The notes under the pieces were generated by a model. That model had not been told where the DNA came from, searched no databases, and was given only the letters and a program-made list of their open reading frames with translations. From an uncultured Chloroflexales bacterium (GTDB lineage Bacteria > Chloroflexota > Chloroflexia > Chloroflexales > Chloroflexaceae), in assembly GCA_937967405.1 (NCBI GenBank), contig CALCJV010000022.1:42670-106669 (forward strand): 64,000 bases of DNA, in the 5' to 3' direction. This document shows positions 1 through 10,843 of this stretch, piece after piece (within the stretch, counting starts at the first letter, position 1; every line of letters starts with the position of its first letter). The translations under genes were made by a program, and so were the position numbers.

Positions 1-1158
1 GGCTGCTGCTGCCAGTCTTAAGCGGTCGCGAACATTTGCCGGATCAGTTGTGCCTGCCGTGTAGAGGCGCACAAACTCGGTATCTTTGATCAGCATATCA
101 TAGGCAACCTGTAGTTGCTCGCAATCGGTGATGCTGCCGCGCTCCAGCCGTTTCGCAATCCCGTACATCACGGCATCGTAGACGGGCGCATTGATGGCAC
201 GCTTCGGACGAAAGGGCCGCTCGCCTAGGCAGCGATGCACCGTGTCAATCGTATTCGTAAAAACCCGCACCAACTCGGTTTCTGACTGTTTCTCTAGTTC
301 GCGGTTATCGCGCATATACTTATTCAGAAACGTAAGTAACGGCTTTTCGTATTGCTCTAAATTATAGTACAATGCAAAGAAACGCAGAATCAGTTCTTGG
401 TCTTTCATCCGTTGATTGACCGGCCCAAAAATACTGCGCCAGTTGGTATACGTATTGAGGTCTTGCAAGAGCCTGAGCAGCTTGCCCTGATAGATACTGG
501 CCCGTATCTCCTGTGGCTGAAGCGATACACCGCCCGTATTGAGCCGTTCAAAGATGTAGTAGATGCTACTGCTGTCCTCTTCTTCAGGCTTATCCTGTTT
601 GATTACTGTAGCATGGATAATCGCATTGTCCAAGTCTCGCCGATCACGCGGTTCGAGATCGGCGTAGGCTTTACCCTCAAATTCGGGGTTGAGCGGTTTG
701 TTGCGCTCGCCTTTTAGGATAAATGGGACTGTGCCTTCACCTTTGGGGAACATCCCATCATAGAAATGGCGCAGGCTCCGCAGGCGTTGCTGGCCATCTA
801 TCACGAGCAGCTGGCGCGTCTTGGGATCAATCGCCAGAAAGATACCGGGCACTGGTAAACCCAACAGCAACGATTCGATGAAGCGGGAAGCCCGCGCTTG
901 GGTCCAGACATACTTGCGCTGAAATTCCGGTACAATGATGTCTTCATCACGAATACGTTGCACCAACCCACGCACATCATAATCAGCTCCATAGCTAGAG
1001 ATGGAGTAGGTAAAGGGCGTTTCTTTATCCTCAAGCGTGTCTTCGATGTCTTTGCGCTGTTCGACATCAGCGAGAACTTGCTGTTCATAGTCAAGGAGAT
1101 CGGTGTCAGATGGATCGGTTGGGGGGGCTGAAGTGCGTTCTAGGTCGTGCATACGCAT
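1..1158 (-). CDS. DUF262 (ParB/GmrSD-N-like) domain protein, 3' end truncated by window edge
   Basis: Minus-strand frame is open from position 1158 to the window edge and absent from the supplied ORF track. Translation MRMHDLERTSAPPTDPSD...VPEFQRKYVWTQARASRFIESLLLGLPVPGIFLAIDPKTRQLLVIDGQQRLRSLRHFYDG carries the DUF262 DGQQR motif. AAAGGAACG lies upstream of ATG. Confidence 0.85.
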   Translation of the reverse strand, partial: MRMHDLERTSAPPTDPSDTDLLDYEQQVLADVEQRKDIEDTLEDKETPFTYSISSYGADYDVRGLVQRIRDEDIIVPEFQRKYVWTQARASRFIESLLLGLPVPGIFLAIDPKTRQLLVIDGQQRLRSLRHFYDGMFPKGEGTVPFILKGERNKPLNPEFEGKAYADLEPRDRRDLDNAIIHATVIKQDKPEEEDSSSIYYIFERLNTGGVSLQPQEIRASIYQGKLLRLLQDLNTYTNWRSIFGPVNQRMKDQELILRFFALYYNLEQYEKPLLTFLNKYMRDNRELEKQSETELVRVFTNTIDTVHRCLGERPFRPKRAINAPVYDAVMYGIAKRLERGSITDCEQLQVAYDMLIKDTEFVRLYTAGTTDPANVRDRLRLAAAA

Positions 1159-1224
1159 CGTTCCTTTCATTGGAAGAATCGCCTCAACAATATGGACAGT
1201 ATAGCATATCCCTAGCTTCCCCCC

Positions 1225-2217
1225 TCACGGGCGGCGGAAGGGCTGCCCTAGCGCGGCGGGTGCAGCCGTATTCAGCCGTGCAAGCACGTGTTGCACGGGC
1301 TGGCTGAGCGGTGCGGGCAGTTGCTCGATCCAGCGTTGCAGGGTCGGGTTGCTGCCTGCATTCACTAGCACGAGGATCAGGATCATCAGCGCAAACGGCG
1401 CAACTTGGAAAATCTGGGTGGGGACGTTCGGGATGAGACTCTGCGAGCGTGTGGCAAAGAGCTGCAATGCACCGAAGAGGTAGCAGCCAAAGGCCACGCG
1501 CCATGGGTTCCAGCCGCCAAAGATCACAATCGCCAGCGCAATCCAGCCTGTGCCTGCAATGTGGCGGTAGCTCCAGCCCTGCTTCAGATCGAGCGTGTAG
1601 GCCGCCCCCGCAATGCCCACCAACGCCCCACCCAGCAGCACATACAACAGCTGCAACGGCAACACTGGCACACCCCGCGCATAGGCCGTCGTGGGGCGTT
1701 CGCCCAGTGCGCGGAGCGTCAGCCCAGCGCGGGTGCGGAACAGAAACCACCATACCAGTGGCACGAGCAGGAAGCTCGCATAGATCAGCAGATTGTGTTG
1801 GAACAAGACCTGCCCCAAGATCGGTAGGTCTTGCAGCACGGGGATTGGCTGCGCGGGCACGGCTACGCCCGGGATCCGCACGTAGGGGTTGCCCAGAAAC
1901 GAAGATAGATCGGTGCAGAGCAGCGCAAGCACAAAGCCTACTGCCGTCTGCGAGAGGCGTAAGCCAAGACTGACAAAACACAGTACCAGTGCCACGAGCA
2001 TGCCCACGCCGGCCGCCGCCACAAAGCCGAGCAGCACATTCTGGGTATGCACCCCGACGGCAAAGCCCGTCATGGCAGCAAGCAGCATCTTGCCATCAAG
2101 GGAGAGGTTAACCACGCCGGACCGCTCGGTGATCGTCTCGCCCATCGTGGCAAAGATCAGCGGTGCGGCTCCCGCGAGGATCGCCGCAAGGTTAATCAAG
2201 ATTTGCTGGGTATCCAT
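1225..2217 (-). CDS. ABC transporter permease, BMP/nucleoside (NupQ/YufQ-like) family
   Basis: Hydrophobic 330 aa; GETITERSGVVNLSLDGKMLLAAMTGF is typical of this permease family. Located in an operon with a second permease, an ATPase and a BMP lipoprotein. Confidence 0.88.
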   Translation of the reverse strand: MDTQQILINLAAILAGAAPLIFATMGETITERSGVVNLSLDGKMLLAAMTGFAVGVHTQNVLLGFVAAAGVGMLVALVLCFVSLGLRLSQTAVGFVLALLCTDLSSFLGNPYVRIPGVAVPAQPIPVLQDLPILGQVLFQHNLLIYASFLLVPLVWWFLFRTRAGLTLRALGERPTTAYARGVPVLPLQLLYVLLGGALVGIAGAAYTLDLKQGWSYRHIAGTGWIALAIVIFGGWNPWRVAFGCYLFGALQLFATRSQSLIPNVPTQIFQVAPFALMILILVLVNAGSNPTLQRWIEQLPAPLSQPVQHVLARLNTAAPAALGQPFRRP

Positions 2218-2256
2218 TGGCTTTCCTTTCGGTAACAGGTGTCAGGTGGCGGATAG

Positions 2257-3345
2257 TTATCGTCTGCGCTCCTGCACACCCTGCGCGATCAGGGCAAACA
2301 GTACCAGCGTGCCCTGCAACACACCGGCAATGCTGCTATCTATACCGAGCTGCAACGGGAGCTGGATGCTGCCGATGGAGAAGCTCGCAAACAGAATGGC
2401 GACGGGCCCGACCCAGACTGGATTGAAGCGCACCAGCAGGACCACTAACAGGGCGAGAAAGCCGATCCCACTTGAAATATTGGGGATCAGGGCACGATAC
2501 ACCGCAAGGATTTGCAAGGCTCCGGCTAGCCCCGCCAGTGCGCCACATCCTGCCAGCGATTGGACCAGTCGGGCGTGGGCGGGCACACCGAGCCGTTCGG
2601 CGGCGGCAAGGTTCAATCCGGTGGCGCGTAGTTCCAAGCCCCAGTGTGTGCGGGTCAGTGCAAACCAGACCACGCTGATGCCAACAAGGGCGATGATCGG
2701 GGCGAGGGGCACAAGCCGACTACCTTCAAGTGTTGGGAGCCACAGAGCTTCGGGGAGCGGTTCAGTACCGGACATGGAGGCTACGCCGGGCCGCTTCCAC
2801 GGCCCGAAGACGAGATACAGGGTGATGCCGATGGCGATGAAGTTTAGGCCTAAGCCGACGAAAATCTCACTGACGTTGGTATACAGGCGCAGCACGCCGA
2901 CGAGCAACGCCCACAGCATACCACCGCTTGCACCCGCACTGAGGGCGAGTAGCCACAGCACTGGCGGCGGCAGATCGGGCAGCAGCCGCAAGGGAACCAT
3001 GGCGAGCACCGCGCCGATCACGATCTGTCCCTCGATGCCAAGATTGTACAATCCAGCCGAGAAGGTCAACGTTAAGCCTGCTGAACAAAGCAGGAGCGGG
3101 GCGGTCAGCATAATCAGATCAGCGATAGTGCGCGGATTGCGAAACGCACCCGACAGGATCAGGCGATAGGCTTCAAGCGGGGCTGTCCCTGATGCCAACA
3201 GGACGAGTGTGGTGAACAGGAGCGTTCCACCAATGATGATCGCCGCCGATGTGAGCAGTTGTATGGCAGGCTGCATGCGTGTACGTGGGAGAGGCGGCGC
3301 GGGCAAGGCTTCGGGGGTGGTTTCGGTGGGAAGGTTATCCGTCAC
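2257..3345 (-). CDS. ABC transporter permease, BMP/nucleoside (NupP/YufP-like) family
   Basis: 362 aa; FSAGLYNLGIEGQIVIGAVLA motif; overlaps the ATPase ORF by 11 nt. Confidence 0.88.
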   Translation of the reverse strand: MTDNLPTETTPEALPAPPLPRTRMQPAIQLLTSAAIIIGGTLLFTTLVLLASGTAPLEAYRLILSGAFRNPRTIADLIMLTAPLLLCSAGLTLTFSAGLYNLGIEGQIVIGAVLAMVPLRLLPDLPPPVLWLLALSAGASGGMLWALLVGVLRLYTNVSEIFVGLGLNFIAIGITLYLVFGPWKRPGVASMSGTEPLPEALWLPTLEGSRLVPLAPIIALVGISVVWFALTRTHWGLELRATGLNLAAAERLGVPAHARLVQSLAGCGALAGLAGALQILAVYRALIPNISSGIGFLALLVVLLVRFNPVWVGPVAILFASFSIGSIQLPLQLGIDSSIAGVLQGTLVLFALIAQGVQERRR

Positions 3346-4843
3346 GGGCGGCTACCTCAGCAAAGCCCACCCCGCCAATCAACTCGGCAAGGCGGGTGGC
3401 GGTCATTGTGGCGCACGGCAGCAGGTGCGACACCTGTCCGCCAAAGAAGACTAAGAGCAGATCGCTGTAGTCGAGTAGTTCATCGAAATCGGCAGAAGCA
3501 AACACAATCGCCGTGCCCTCTGTACGGCGGTGCAGCAGACGTTGCCAGATCGCTCGCGCCGAAACCACATCGAGGCCACGGGTCGGCTGATCGAACAGCA
3601 GTCCGGTGCATTCGGCCGACAAGAGGGCCAGCATCGCCCGTTGCTGATTGCCGCCCGAAAGCGATGCAAGCGGTGTATCGGGCGTGGCTTTGATGTTGTA
3701 AGCAGCAATGGCCGTTTCGGCTTGGGTGCAGGCATCCGCACGATTGATGATTAACCCGTGCGGCTTCCTCGTGAGGAGCAGATGCTCAGTCAGGGTCAGT
3801 GCGCCGATCACGCCATCGTGCATCCGGTCGGCGGGCAGATACTCTATGCCTGCTGCCCGAAATGCGCGGTACGGGGCGCGGGTCACATCTACACCATGGA
3901 GGAGGAGCTGCCCCCGTTCGGGGCGCAAGCGTCCCGCCAGCAGGCGCAGCAACACCTGCTGGCCACTGCCATCTAGCCCGCACAAGCCAACCACGCAGCC
4001 ACGCGGCAGGCTCAGGGTCAGGTTGGACACGGTCAGGGCCCCCTCACGCACAGTGATCTGATTGAGCTGCCAGACGGGGGTTGCCGACGCTGGGGTGGGT
4101 GGCGCGGTGGTGGGGCGGGGCGGAGCGGGTGCGCCCTCCTGTCCAAACATCAGCTTAATCAGTTCGGCTTGCGGCTGCGGCATTGCAAGCTGTGGGCCAA
4201 CTACGCGCCCATTGCGGAGGATGCTCACCGTTTGGCAGAGTTCGGCAACTTCGTCGAGCTTGTGCGAGACAAACAGCACCGTCTCGCCCTGTGCAGTGAG
4301 GCGACGCAGCGCAGCAAACAGAGCCGTTTTCTGGGCGGCAGTAATGCCGGTGGTTGGCTCATCGAGGATCAGCACCTTTACGCCGCACGCAAGCAGGCGC
4401 ATAATTTCGAGTTGCTGGCGTTGCCCAACCGTCAGGCGGGCAAGCGGCTGATCGGGTGCGACGGTGAAGCCGAGCTGCTGGTTGAGCTGGATGAGTCGCT
4501 GGCGGGCGACGGCAAGGCTGGGCAGGGCCCGACGGGGGCTAGCGCAGAAGAAGTTCTCAAGGGCACTGAAGGCAGGTATGTCCATGGGGTCTTGATGCAC
4601 CATGCCTACCCCAGCCGCCAGTGCTGCTGCTGGCGTGTGCAGGCGAGCGGGCTGCCCATCGAGCAGCACCTCGCCGCTGTCGCGCTGGAGAAAGCCCGCC
4701 AGCAGCTTCATCAGGGTGCTTTTGCCTGCGCCATTCTCGCCCAGAATGCCGTGAATGTTGCCCGCCGCAAAGCTCAGGCTGATCGCATCATTGGCTCGCA
4801 AGCTGCCAAACGTTTTCGTCAAATTGCGGATCTGAACATCCAT
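3335..4843 (-). CDS. ABC transporter ATP-binding protein, two nucleotide-binding domains (NupO/YufO-like)
   Basis: Walker A GENGAGKST, LTVGQRQQLEI, LILDEPT; second half degenerate with LSGGNQQRAMLA. Likely start MDVQIRNLTKTFG inside the longer ORF 3335..4888. Confidence 0.88.
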   Translation of the reverse strand: MDVQIRNLTKTFGSLRANDAISLSFAAGNIHGILGENGAGKSTLMKLLAGFLQRDSGEVLLDGQPARLHTPAAALAAGVGMVHQDPMDIPAFSALENFFCASPRRALPSLAVARQRLIQLNQQLGFTVAPDQPLARLTVGQRQQLEIMRLLACGVKVLILDEPTTGITAAQKTALFAALRRLTAQGETVLFVSHKLDEVAELCQTVSILRNGRVVGPQLAMPQPQAELIKLMFGQEGAPAPPRPTTAPPTPASATPVWQLNQITVREGALTVSNLTLSLPRGCVVGLCGLDGSGQQVLLRLLAGRLRPERGQLLLHGVDVTRAPYRAFRAAGIEYLPADRMHDGVIGALTLTEHLLLTRKPHGLIINRADACTQAETAIAAYNIKATPDTPLASLSGGNQQRAMLALLSAECTGLLFDQPTRGLDVVSARAIWQRLLHRRTEGTAIVFASADFDELLDYSDLLLVFFGGQVSHLLPCATMTATRLAELIGGVGFAEVAARDG

Positions 4844-4881
4844 TGGGCGATACCGTGTTGGTGCGCTCGGTGTGGCGACAA

Positions 4882-4914
4882 GCGGCAAGCGGGAGCCGTA
4901 CCCCCGCTTGCCGC
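4882..4914 (-). terminator. Intercistronic hairpin between BMP lipoprotein and ATPase genes
   Basis: Perfect 12-bp stem GCGGCAAGCGGG / CCCGCTTGCCGC with 9-nt loop. Confidence 0.6.
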
Positions 4915-4930
4915 CTATGCTAGATTATGG

Positions 4931-6193
4931 TTACTGGCTTCGTCCGGTAATTCCTTCGAGCAGTTGCGGCATATACCAGATCTGCTCATCGGTGGCAACT
5001 TCACCTTCGGCAAGGAAGACGGTACCGTCTTGAAATTTGAGCGGGCCGGTAAACAGGCTGATGCTGCCATCCGCTAGCCCCGCGATGAACTCATCCAGTT
5101 GGGCACTCGCTTCATCGCTCAAGCCTGCGCCCTTGATAAAGCCGATAGCACTGGTATCCTTGTTGTTGATGTCGGTCCAGTCAGGGTCGAGCCACTGCCA
5201 CGCAGGTTCCCATGTTCCTTGTTTGGCGGCAGTTAGGATTTGCAGATAGGCAGGGCCCCAGTGGAAGTAGGGTACACCCAGACACACGGCTTCGGCTTGG
5301 GCACATGCCCCCTCAAAGTCGTAGGGCAGAGCAAAGACGGGCGTGCCTGCTTGGGTGGCTTTGTTCGCTTCAATCAGGGCTTCCGTCGTGTCAATGCCAG
5401 AGATGATGACATCCGTGCCGGAGTTGATGAAGTCATTGGCGACTTGGGTCGGGTCGAGGGTCACGCCGGGAATGTTGAACCAGAAGCCGATCCACGTCAC
5501 TTCAAAGGAAAGATCGGCGGGATCGTTGCCGCGCAGTTCGGTCCAGCAATGGCGTGCGCCGAGAAAGGCGGAGTTGACGAGGCGGCGGGTTTCGTCGTTA
5601 ATCAGCGGGCCAAGGTAGCTGATACGTCCTGACTTCGTCGTGAGGGCGGCGGCACAGCCAGCAATCATTTTGCCATACTCCATCTTGCCCATAACGTTGC
5701 CGAGATTGGCAGGAGCCAGCCCAGTCAGGACATCATCGCCCGAAGCATGAATGAAGATCACGTCGGGGTGGGCTTTGGCGGCTTCGCGGGTTCCATCCTT
5801 GAAATCATCGGAGTTGGTGATAATCAGCTTTGCGCCCTGAGCCACCAGTTCATCTACCACCTGCACCACCTGTACATTCGGCTTGTCCGCCGGATTGACT
5901 TTGTCAATGTAGATGAACTTGCTGCCGGGGAGCCGCTCTTCGGCATACAGTGCACCCTCGTAGTGGGCTTGGCTCCAGCCGCCGTCGTTGATGGGCCCTA
6001 CCAGCACCATCCCGAACACAAACGGTTCATTGGATGGATCGGCGGCTGGGGTTTCGGTAGCAGCTGAGGCTTCGGTCGGGGCAGGGGCTTCGGTCGGAGT
6101 CGGTGCGGAGCCGCCACACGCACTGAGCAGGATGCTGCCAAGCATGAGCAGCACAATGATCAATTGTGCCCGCAAGAACATAGTCGGTTGCAT
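4931..6193 (-). CDS. BMP family ABC transporter substrate-binding lipoprotein
   Basis: Lipoprotein signal ...LMLGSILLSACGGSAP; FVFGMVLVGPINDGGWSQAHYEGALYAEERLPGSKFIYIDKVNPA is BMP-family. Confidence 0.9.
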   Translation of the reverse strand: MQPTMFLRAQLIIVLLMLGSILLSACGGSAPTPTEAPAPTEASAATETPAADPSNEPFVFGMVLVGPINDGGWSQAHYEGALYAEERLPGSKFIYIDKVNPADKPNVQVVQVVDELVAQGAKLIITNSDDFKDGTREAAKAHPDVIFIHASGDDVLTGLAPANLGNVMGKMEYGKMIAGCAAALTTKSGRISYLGPLINDETRRLVNSAFLGARHCWTELRGNDPADLSFEVTWIGFWFNIPGVTLDPTQVANDFINSGTDVIISGIDTTEALIEANKATQAGTPVFALPYDFEGACAQAEAVCLGVPYFHWGPAYLQILTAAKQGTWEPAWQWLDPDWTDINNKDTSAIGFIKGAGLSDEASAQLDEFIAGLADGSISLFTGPLKFQDGTVFLAEGEVATDEQIWYMPQLLEGITGRSQ

Positions 6194-6412
6194 TCGGTTT
6201 CTCCCTCAAATCGGTATAACGAGAATCTATAACCCGGCTGCATCGCTGTGACCCAGATTGCCGCAGGGCCCGACGCAGGCTTCGGGACAACATCAACACC
6301 GCAGGGTGGTTCCTGTGATCAGGCACACGCCGGGCTACATTGCCGTTTGGGGATTGAACTCACGTTTTGAGTTGGGTGTTACGTTTGTCTCAGGCAAGTG
6401 AGGTTAACGAAA

Positions 6413-6441
6413 AGTATAGTAGAGGATGGGGCAACTGTCAA
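6413..6441 (-). promoter_or_regulatory. Sigma70-like promoter for the BMP transporter operon
   Basis: On the minus strand TTGACA - 17 bp - TATACT (CCTTGACAGTTGCCCCATCCTCTACTATACTTTTCG). Confidence 0.75.
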
Positions 6442-6618
6442 GGTTGCGAGAGCGACACCACCAGCCGCTTTGCTTGGGCGGCTCCTGCCATAGCGCGTAC
6501 CGCACCGGCATGGCCTCGTCATCCGTGCCACGTCCCCCAGCCCAAACATGTATCGCGTATAATGAGTGTATCGGCTGCCACAGCCGATCCGTGTTGCGCC
6601 TCACCCAGCGAGGAGCTG

Positions 6619-6627
6619 TGCTATACT
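6619..6627 (+). promoter_or_regulatory. Extended -10 promoter element (TGCTATACT) upstream of ruvB
   Basis: TGTGCTATACTTG; the same TGCTATACT string occurs upstream of several other genes in the window. Confidence 0.5.
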
Positions 6628-6685
6628 TGTGCTACACCGCTCTGGTGCGGGCCAATCCGAAGCGCACCTCCACTAATCACGAGCA

Positions 6686-7744
6686 ATGCCCATGAACGAT
6701 GAAGAACGCCTGCTTAATCCGCATGTCCAAACCGAAGAAGCCCAAACTGAAAAGAGCCTGCGCCCGCGTATGCTTTCCGAGTTCATCGGGCAAGAGAAAG
6801 TGGTGCAGCAGCTCCGGATTGCCATTGCGGCGGCACGCGGGCGCAACGAGCCACTCGATCATACCCTGTTCTACGGGCCACCCGGCTTGGGCAAAACGTC
6901 GCTGGCGGGCGTGCTAGCCAATGAGATGGGGGTCAATCTCAAGATCACCAGTGGCCCGGCGATTGAGCGAGCGGGCGATCTGGCCGCGATCTTGACTAAT
7001 CTCCAGAAAGATGACCTGCTCTTTATTGATGAAGTCCATCGCCTCAATCGTGCGGTGGAAGAGGTGCTGTATCCGGCGATGGAGGATTTTGCGCTTGACT
7101 TGATTGTCGGCAAAGGCCCCGGCGCACGCAACCTGCGCCTGAAGCTGCCGCGCTTCACCGTCATCGGCGCAACCACCCGTGTTGCCTTGCTGACTTCGCC
7201 ACTGCGAGATCGCTTCGGCGCAATTCATCGCCTCGAATTCTACTCGGCTGAAGCTATGCGCGAGATTATCGAACGCTCTGCCCGCATCCTCAAAGTGGCG
7301 ATTGAGCCAGACGGTGCGTATGAAATCGGGCGACGCGCACGCGGCACACCCCGCATCGGCAACCGCCTGCTGCGCCGTGTGCGCGACTACGCACAGGTGG
7401 TGGCCGATGGAGTGATTACGCTGGAGGTTGCCCGCACGGCCCTGCACACGCTTGAAGTGGATGAACTGGGGCTGGATGAGAATGACCGCCGCCTGCTGCA
7501 TGCGATCATCACCCTCTTTGATGGCGGCCCCGTCGGGCTATCCACGCTGGCGGCGGCAACGGCGGAAGAAGTAGATGCGATTGAGGATGTGTATGAGCCG
7601 TTCCTGATCCAGCTCGGCTTTGTGCAGCGCACCCCGCGTGGGCGGATTGCCACCCAACGCGCCTATGTGCATCTCGGCATCCCCTACAGCGAGAGCCACG
7701 CTACCAAAGCGTTACCACCCGATGAGGATGCCGAACAAGCACGG

Positions 7745-7753
<9 letters not shown>
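6686..7753 (+). CDS. ruvB: Holliday junction branch migration DNA helicase RuvB
   Basis: [77 protein letters not shown]: full RuvB signature. Confidence 0.97.
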
Positions 7754-8755
<1,002 letters not shown>

Positions 8756-8767
8756 CGGTGGCGATCC

Positions 8768-10843
8768 TTATCGGGTGAGTCTATTTGGGTTGGGTACATC
8801 TAGTTGAATGATATACAGCGTGAGGACGCTGACTTGGGGCGATTGGCCTCGCAGCGTTGTGGGGAGAACGGGCTGTGCGCCCCAGCCCAGCACATACACC
8901 GCTTGCGGATCGAGCGTGGCTGGATCAAAAGGGGTGGGAACTGGTGCAGCAATGCCAAAATTGCGCCCGTTAAACAGCCGTTCGATGAGCACCTGCCGAT
9001 TGAACAGCCCATCCTTGCTTGCGTCGGTGAAGGTTCCGTTGGGCGGGAAGGTGAAGCCATTCGCATTGATGGTTACATCCTGCCCCGCCCCTGCCGCAAG
9101 ATCGCCAAGATAGGTGGCAGAACTACCATAGACGAGCACGGCTTCTTGCAGCGCGAGTGGGCCGGTATTTTCGATCCGCCCGCTCACCGTTTCGGCAACC
9201 TCCTCAACCGGACGCGGGCGCAGCAAGAGGCGTTCATCCACTCCGAGAGGATTGCCCCCAAGCGTTACCATCCCCTGTACTCCGGCATAGGCTGTTTGCG
9301 CGGCACTGCGTTGCAGCATACTCGCAAGACGCAGCTCTGGTACGATCATGTGCTCGGCTTGAAACAGACGCAGCGATGACACATCCACCAGCACATCTGT
9401 AAAGCGGCTATCGGCCGGAGTCCACAGCAGGGGCGTATCGCTCGTCGGTGGGCCAAAGTCTGAACGTTGCTCATGGGCCAGCGTTTGTACGGGCATGCTC
9501 AGCGTGAAGCTCTCGCGGCGGGGCGAGAAGATGGCGATATTGGCCGTGGTGGGGGCGTAGGTCTCGCCCTCGAACATCTGCACAATATTGATCTGGAGCA
9601 GCTGGGGGCGCACCCCCCGAATAAACAGGCCAGCGATATAGGTTCCTCCCACGAAGAGCATGATCGTGGCGGGAATGGTGAACCATGCCCAATCTGCCCG
9701 CCGCATGCGCCGCAGCAGCAGGAAGTTGAGCGGCCCTACGGCGAGAATATAGCCAAGAATATACACCAGCAAGATACCAATTGGCGGCAGGGCTAGTTCG
9801 GGCAATTGCAGTGTCGTGCGGATCAGGTTCTCATTATTCCAGCGCAGCAGCGCAGCGGGCATAAAGCGTGGCAGGATTGCCAGCAGTTCAGCCCACAGGG
9901 CAGGTTCACTGCTCCAGCCCCGCAAGGCGGCCAGATCGAAGGCGGCGAAGGTGACCAAGCCAGAGCCAACCCGCCACGTACTCAGCAACGCGCTTGCATC
10001 GAGCGTCCACGCATCTGGCTTCAGCGACACGGCAAAGGCACTGGTGCTAGCGAGTGGGAGCGGGACGGCTGCTGGCACGAGGTCGGCAAGGGCGGCGAGG
10101 GCCCGATTAGCCTGTAGCTCACCCACCTGCACCGGCAGCAGTGGCGCAAGCTGCCCCAAGCTCTGCACATCAGCCAGTGCGCCCCCACTCACGATCAACT
10201 GCCCGCCCGTGCGAAGCCAGACCGACAACGCCCGCAGGCGCGGCTCGGTCAGGTGCGCGGCAGGCACATCGTGCAGCACCAGCGCATCAATCCCATCCAG
10301 CACGCTCACCCGTTCCGGTAGCTGCTCAGGGCTGAAATGCAGGACACGCACATCGCTGACACTCGCATTGTTTGAGTCTACCGGCATGCTGGACAGGCTA
10401 TTCAGCAAGGTGTTGTCGCTGCCAACGACCCCCATCACAAAGGTATCGCTACTGATTGGTTCAAGCCGTAAGCGGGTGCGGGTGACAATCCGATCTGCTA
10501 CCAGCAGACGCACCTCTGCCGAGCGCGTAAAGCTATTCGAATAGCCATACAACTCGATCTGCTTGCGGGCCCCACGCGGCAAGTCGAGCACCTGTTGGTA
10601 GGGAGCCGAACTGCCACTGTGCTGCACTTCCAACACGCCTTGCAGATCAGGCCCATCGTTGCTAATCGTCACCCGCACGGGATACCAGACCCCCACCCGA
10701 AAGCTATCATCGAAGCCAGCCTGTGCCATAAGCGTAACCGGATCGGCGGCAGGCTCGGCCGCGGGCGGTTGTTGGGCATTGGCAACGAGCGGCACAAGCC
10801 ACAGGCACATTACCAGCACCACCCACCCCCAGCGGTGGCTCAT
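8768..10843 (-). CDS. Exported membrane protein with GATase-like fold segment, conserved hypothetical
   Basis: Signal peptide ...LVPLVANAQQ; GIDALVLHDVPAAHL...LRALSVWLRTGGQLIVSGG resembles GATase-like domains; central TM segments ILLVYILGYILAVGPLNFLLLRRM. Confidence 0.7.
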   Translation of the reverse strand: MSHRWGWVVLVMCLWLVPLVANAQQPPAAEPAADPVTLMAQAGFDDSFRVGVWYPVRVTISNDGPDLQGVLEVQHSGSSAPYQQVLDLPRGARKQIELYGYSNSFTRSAEVRLLVADRIVTRTRLRLEPISSDTFVMGVVGSDNTLLNSLSSMPVDSNNASVSDVRVLHFSPEQLPERVSVLDGIDALVLHDVPAAHLTEPRLRALSVWLRTGGQLIVSGGALADVQSLGQLAPLLPVQVGELQANRALAALADLVPAAVPLPLASTSAFAVSLKPDAWTLDASALLSTWRVGSGLVTFAAFDLAALRGWSSEPALWAELLAILPRFMPAALLRWNNENLIRTTLQLPELALPPIGILLVYILGYILAVGPLNFLLLRRMRRADWAWFTIPATIMLFVGGTYIAGLFIRGVRPQLLQINIVQMFEGETYAPTTANIAIFSPRRESFTLSMPVQTLAHEQRSDFGPPTSDTPLLWTPADSRFTDVLVDVSSLRLFQAEHMIVPELRLASMLQRSAAQTAYAGVQGMVTLGGNPLGVDERLLLRPRPVEEVAETVSGRIENTGPLALQEAVLVYGSSATYLGDLAAGAGQDVTINANGFTFPPNGTFTDASKDGLFNRQVLIERLFNGRNFGIAAPVPTPFDPATLDPQAVYVLGWGAQPVLPTTLRGQSPQVSVLTLYIIQLDVPNPNRLTR

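Noticed and set aside
1889-3169. 426-aa plus-strand ORF
   Set aside because: Lies antisense to two well-supported permease genes; low-complexity, Arg/Ser/Pro-rich translation typical of GC-driven shadow ORFs.
4169-5077. 302-aa plus-strand ORF
   Set aside because: Shadow of the ABC ATPase and BMP lipoprotein genes; no family motifs.
6194-6405. Known riboswitch (TPP, cobalamin, purine classes considered)
   Set aside because: Consensus cores for these classes were not found; kept only as a structured-leader observation.
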